Below, in pieces: positions 7,123-10,288 of a stretch of DNA of 10,288 nt. A model generated the notes under the pieces. It saw only the letters and a program-made list of their open reading frames with translations. It did no database searches and was not told where the DNA came from. The position numbers and the translations under genes are program-made. This DNA comes from Clostridiales bacterium (GTDB lineage Bacteria > Bacillota > Clostridia > Tissierellales > Sedimentibacteraceae), in NCBI GenBank assembly GCA_003487955.1, contig DNNJ01000028.1, positions 28,009-38,296 on the forward strand, read 5' to 3'. The first letter of the stretch is position 1; every line of letters starts with the position of its first letter.

Positions 7123-7602
7123 TTATTTCCTCCCAAGTAATCTATATATATTTTGCGCAACATTTTCAGGAACTAAATCTTCAAAAGGTCCTCCATGTTC
7201 TGCCACATCCTTTACCATGCTTGAGCTTAAAAAGGAGTATTGCGGTGAAGCAACCAAAAATATAGTTTCTAATTCCTTATTTAAATGTTTATTTATACTT
7301 GATATTGACAGTTCATATTCATAGTCTGATACAGCTCTCAGTCCTCTTACTATAATACTGATACCGTTCCTGTCACAATAATCTACAACCAAGCCTCCCG
7401 TAAAATCCACCTCTACGTTTTCCAGCTCTTTAGTTGCACCTCGTACCATTTCACATCTTTCTTCTATGGAAAACCAATATTTTTTTTCCTTGTTATTAAA
7501 TACCGTTACTACTACTGTTTCAAACATTTTTGATATTCTTCTGATAATATCAAGATGTCCAACTGTTATCGGGTCAAAACTCCCGGTGTATAATACTTTC
7601 AT
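7123..7602 (-). CDS. coaD: Phosphopantetheine adenylyltransferase
   Basis: Fourth step of coenzyme A synthesis: it transfers AMP from ATP to 4'-phosphopantetheine, giving dephospho-CoA and pyrophosphate. The 159 residues match the usual bacterial enzyme, a cytosolic hexamer. The nucleotidyltransferase signature YTGSFDPITVGH (5-16) includes the T/HxGH motif ending at H16. The RGLRAVSDYEYE segment (86-97) and the ATP-binding SSSMVKDVA (126-134) are intact. The ATG overlaps the rsmD TAA by one base (TAATG), and its GGAGG lies inside the last rsmD codons, so translation is probably coupled. The rsmD-coaD pairing is widespread in bacteria. Confidence 0.98.
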   Translation of the reverse strand: MKVLYTGSFDPITVGHLDIIRRISKMFETVVVTVFNNKEKKYWFSIEERCEMVRGATKELENVEVDFTGGLVVDYCDRNGISIIVRGLRAVSDYEYELSISSINKHLNKELETIFLVASPQYSFLSSSMVKDVAEHGGPFEDLVPENVAQNIYRLLGRK

Positions 7603-8162
7603 TATTCCTCCAAATGTCTGATTATGCTTATTTTAGTTCTTCCATATATTTTCTCTTTATATTCTAACACATTTACAGCATTGTTATCAATTACTTTTTC
7701 AGATTTATCACTTTCAATAATAAGAAGTCCACCGGTTTTTAAAATATCATATTCAATAATTGCGTTTAAGGTTTTACTGCACAAGTTTTTTTCATATGGT
7801 GGATCTGCAAAAATATAGTCAAATCTTTCATTATTTTTGGATAAACTTATTATTGCCTTTTCATAATCATTTGATATGATTTTTGCTTTGCCGGTAAAAT
7901 TGCATAATTCTAAATTCTTCTTAACATAATTTAAACTTTTGCGTGACACGTCAACAAATGTACAATGTTTTGCACCTCTTGCCAAAAATTCTATTCCCAT
8001 ACTTCCGGAGCCTGCAAACAGTTCCAAAACAATTGACTCTTCATCGATTGGTCCTATTATATTAAAAATTGCTTCTTTTATTTTATCACCGGTAGGTCTT
8101 ACCCTTGCACCCTCAGGCGCATACAGCTTCATGCCTTTATTTGTTCCGGATATTATTCGCAT
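7602..8162 (-). CDS. rsmD: 16S rRNA (guanine(966)-N2)-methyltransferase
   Basis: S-adenosylmethionine-dependent methyltransferase that modifies G966 (E. coli numbering) of 16S rRNA in the small-subunit head. From the chosen start it has 186 residues, normal for the family. It opens with the typical MRIISGTNKGMKL, followed by RPTGDKIKEAIFNI (22-35), the SAM-binding motif I ELFAGSGSMGIE (47-58), the acidic ribose-binding segment FVDVS (69-73) and the catalytic DPPY (120-123). I start it at ATG 8162 because AGAGG sits 6 bases upstream. The in-frame ATG at 8207 would add 15 basic residues (SETALTHKYRKRKK), has no binding site, and lies beside a stem-loop. It lies downstream of recG and overlaps coaD by one base. 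Confidence 0.95.
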   Translation of the reverse strand: MRIISGTNKGMKLYAPEGARVRPTGDKIKEAIFNIIGPIDEESIVLELFAGSGSMGIEFLARGAKHCTFVDVSRKSLNYVKKNLELCNFTGKAKIISNDYEKAIISLSKNNERFDYIFADPPYEKNLCSKTLNAIIEYDILKTGGLLIIESDKSEKVIDNNAVNVLEYKEKIYGRTKISIIRHLEE

Positions 8163-8226
8163 TTTTTTCCTCTTTCTGTATTTATGAGTTAACGCAGTTT
8201 CGCTCATGATGACAACTTTGTTGTCA
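8163..8226 (-). repeat. recG-rsmD gap with a palindrome over the recG stop codon
   Basis: TGACAAC (8210-8216) and GTTGTCA (8220-8226) form perfect 7-bp arms around a 3-base spacer. The recG TGA (8226-8224) is the outer end of one arm. In the transcript it would form a small hairpin just after recG; as DNA it looks like an operator half-site pair. No T-run follows, so it is not a terminator. The remainder of this 61-bp gap holds the rsmD ribosome binding site and a possible extended rsmD N-terminus. Confidence 0.5.
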
Positions 8227-10275
8227 ATTAAATACTATGTCATCTTTGAACAAGTTCATAATTTCCAATTTTAAATTATGGTAATCATCTCCGTTTAAAG
8301 TTGGATTTTCTTCTATCAGTTTTTTTGATAAAAGCTGAACCTGCTGAACAGTTTCAACATTATTAACTATATTTTGAATTTCAAGTTTTGATAATCCATG
8401 CTGTCTTACTCCGAAGAAATCGCCGGGTCCCCTTATTTTTAAATCTTCTTCCGCTATTATAAATCCATTGTTTGTTCTTTTTAAAATATTCATTCTGTCT
8501 TTTGATTTTTTACTTTTGCTTTCATTAACCAAAATACAATATGACTGATAATTTCCTCTTCCAACTCTGCCTCTTAACTGATGAAGCTGTGCAAGTCCGA
8601 ATCTTTCGGCATTTAAAACAAGCATAACGACGGCATTCGGAACATTTACACCAACTTCAACAACAGTTGTGGAAATAAGCACATTTATTCTTCCCTTATA
8701 AAATTTATTTATAACTTCTTCTTTTTCACTATTGCTCATTTTGCCGTGCAAAAGACCTAATTTGTATCCTGAAAAATATGAGGACTTCAATTCTTTATAT
8801 ATTTCAACAGCGGAATTCAGTTCTAAGACTTCAGACTCATCCACCAACGGTGCCACAATATATGCCTGCCTGCCGTTGTTAACCTGATTTTTAATAAAAT
8901 CGTAAGCTTTTGTCTTTTCCTTATCGGTTACAATAGAAGTAATAACCTTTTGTCTTCCGGGAGGCATTTCGTCTATTAATGAAATGTCCAAATCTCCGTA
9001 TATCATAAGAGCCAAGGTCCTTGGGATAGGTGTCGCCGTCATAATGAGAATATGCGGGGCTTTTCCCTTATTTGACAGCTTCGCTCTTTGTCTTACTCCA
9101 AATCGATGCTGCTCATCGGTAACCACCAGCCCGATATTATTAAACTCCACATTATCTTCAATAAGTGCATGTGTTCCAACTATAATATCAATTTCTCCGC
9201 TTTTAAGTTTATTAAGAATTTCTTCCTTTTCTTTTAATTTTACAGAGCCTGTTAATATTTCAATATTTACATCAAGCTCAGCCATTTTAATAAATTCTTT
9301 TAATGTTTCATAATGCTGCAATGCTAATATTTCGGTTGGTGCCATCATGGATGACTGATATCCCGAGCCGGCTGCCATAAGCATTGCATAAACAGCCACC
9401 ACAGTCTTCCCTGAGCCGACATCTCCCTGAATAAGTCTGTTCATTGTTTTTTGACTTTTCAAGTCTTCTTTTATTTCCGAAATAACCTTTAGTTGTGCCT
9501 TTGTAAGCTTGTACGGTATGGCGCTGAGAAGTTTTTCTGACAGCCCTGCGTTTCTTATTTTTATATCACTTGATTCATTTGACATGTTATTCTTGATATT
9601 AAAAAGACCAAGCTGCATTATCAATAATTTTTCAAAGGCAATTGTTCTCTTTGCCAATGAATATTTCCTGTTGTCGCTTGGAAAATGAAGGGCTTTTACA
9701 GCAATTTTTTTGGAAGTAAGTCTATATTTTTTTATTATTTCCTCAGGCAGAATGTTTTGAATTTCTTCATAATATTTTTCTAAAGCAGTCTTAACAAGCT
9801 TTGTAATTTCATTGTTTGACAATCCGTATGTAAGGCCGTAAACAGGCATGATATTTCCTGCCTTCCAGTCTTTATTCATCTGTTCGATTTCAGGATTTGT
9901 TGTTTCAAGTTTTCCGTAAGCGATTTTAACATTGCCAAAAACATAATAGTACTCACCCACAATAAGCTTATCTATTAAAAAGTCCTGATTGAAAAATGTA
10001 AGGGTGATAAAACCCGTATCATCCTTACATATTGCTTTAATTATACTCATATTCTTTTTGATTCTTGAATGTTTGGGTTTTTCAAAAATCCTTACTTTTA
10101 ACAGATATTCCCCCTGGTCGCATATTTCATTTATATTTTTAACTGCTCTTCTGTCTTCATATTTAACGGGAAAATAGTTTAATAGCTCTTCCACGGTAAA
10201 TATATTTAATTTATGCAATTTTAAAGCTCTTTTTGGTCCTACTCCCTTTAAATATTGAATATCAGCATCTAACAT
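8224..10275 (-). CDS. recG: ATP-dependent DNA helicase RecG
   Basis: Monomeric double-stranded DNA translocase that reverses stalled replication forks and migrates Holliday junctions, with roles in recombination repair. At 683 residues it matches Firmicutes RecG. The N-terminal region (about 1-200) is the wedge/OB-fold part, opening with YLKGVGPKRALKLHKLNI and continuing to LKVRIFEKPK. Helicase motifs follow in order: Walker A GDVGSGKT (284-291), APTEILALQH, the DEQH box (387-390) with HRFGVRQR, TATPIPRTLA (413-422), and motif VI QLRGRVGRG (566-574). GPGDFFGVRQHGL near the C-terminus is also typical. ATG at 10275 has AGGTG 5 bases upstream, so the gene is complete although it starts 13 bases from the window edge. 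It is the first gene seen of the recG-rsmD-coaD block. Confidence 0.98.
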   Translation of the reverse strand: MLDADIQYLKGVGPKRALKLHKLNIFTVEELLNYFPVKYEDRRAVKNINEICDQGEYLLKVRIFEKPKHSRIKKNMSIIKAICKDDTGFITLTFFNQDFLIDKLIVGEYYYVFGNVKIAYGKLETTNPEIEQMNKDWKAGNIMPVYGLTYGLSNNEITKLVKTALEKYYEEIQNILPEEIIKKYRLTSKKIAVKALHFPSDNRKYSLAKRTIAFEKLLIMQLGLFNIKNNMSNESSDIKIRNAGLSEKLLSAIPYKLTKAQLKVISEIKEDLKSQKTMNRLIQGDVGSGKTVVAVYAMLMAAGSGYQSSMMAPTEILALQHYETLKEFIKMAELDVNIEILTGSVKLKEKEEILNKLKSGEIDIIVGTHALIEDNVEFNNIGLVVTDEQHRFGVRQRAKLSNKGKAPHILIMTATPIPRTLALMIYGDLDISLIDEMPPGRQKVITSIVTDKEKTKAYDFIKNQVNNGRQAYIVAPLVDESEVLELNSAVEIYKELKSSYFSGYKLGLLHGKMSNSEKEEVINKFYKGRINVLISTTVVEVGVNVPNAVVMLVLNAERFGLAQLHQLRGRVGRGNYQSYCILVNESKSKKSKDRMNILKRTNNGFIIAEEDLKIRGPGDFFGVRQHGLSKLEIQNIVNNVETVQQVQLLSKKLIEENPTLNGDDYHNLKLEIMNLFKDDIVFN

Positions 10276-10288
10276 ATCAACACCTTTT

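Noticed and set aside
8163..8207. Extended 15-residue N-terminus for RsmD from the ATG at 8207
   Set aside because: No ribosome binding site precedes it, while the internal ATG at 8162 has AGAGG and matches the family start MRIISG.
1..10288. A new defence, mobile or biosynthetic system
   Set aside because: All genes but two are recognisable housekeeping genes in familiar order. The GNAT and coiled-coil genes alone do not support a new multi-gene system.

Overview
This window reads as a core chromosomal segment of an AT-rich, low-GC Gram-positive anaerobe, most likely in the Clostridia/Tissierellia. The evidence is the base composition, strong AGGAGG-type ribosome binding sites, and the gene orders tig-clpP-clpX-lon and recG-rsmD-coaD. 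The genus cannot be named from the sequence. Every supported gene is on the minus strand, so transcription runs from high to low coordinates.

Block A (about 10288 to 6626): recG (branch-migration helicase), rsmD (16S rRNA guanine methyltransferase), coaD (phosphopantetheine adenylyltransferase) and a small coiled-coil protein of unknown function. They are packed with 2-bp to 61-bp gaps or a 1-base overlap, and end at a clear intrinsic terminator (6626-6667). Block B (about 6540 to 5775): a single RimJ/RimL-type GNAT acetyltransferase. It starts at TTG, has a 20-bp near-operator palindrome over its presumed promoter, and its last codons and stop lie inside a REP-like palindromic repeat. Two tandem copies of that repeat fill most of the gap before tig. 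Block C (about 5764 to 1): tig, clpP, clpX and lon, a protein-folding and ATP-dependent proteolysis cluster. It has a good sigma-A-type extended -10 promoter before tig and a stem-loop between clpX and lon. Lon runs off the left edge and lacks only its last few residues.

Block C genes act together. Trigger factor receives nascent chains at the ribosome, ClpX unfolds and feeds substrates to ClpP, and Lon is a second, self-contained AAA+ protease. Block A combines DNA repair, ribosome modification and CoA synthesis and is linked by conserved gene order rather than by one pathway.

I found no new defence system, CRISPR array, transposase, tRNA or rRNA. The unusual material is mostly non-coding: the tandem REP-like hairpins with apparently compensatory arms, the repeat-supplied stop codon, the palindrome before the GNAT gene, the palindrome on the recG stop codon, and the clpX-lon stem-loop.
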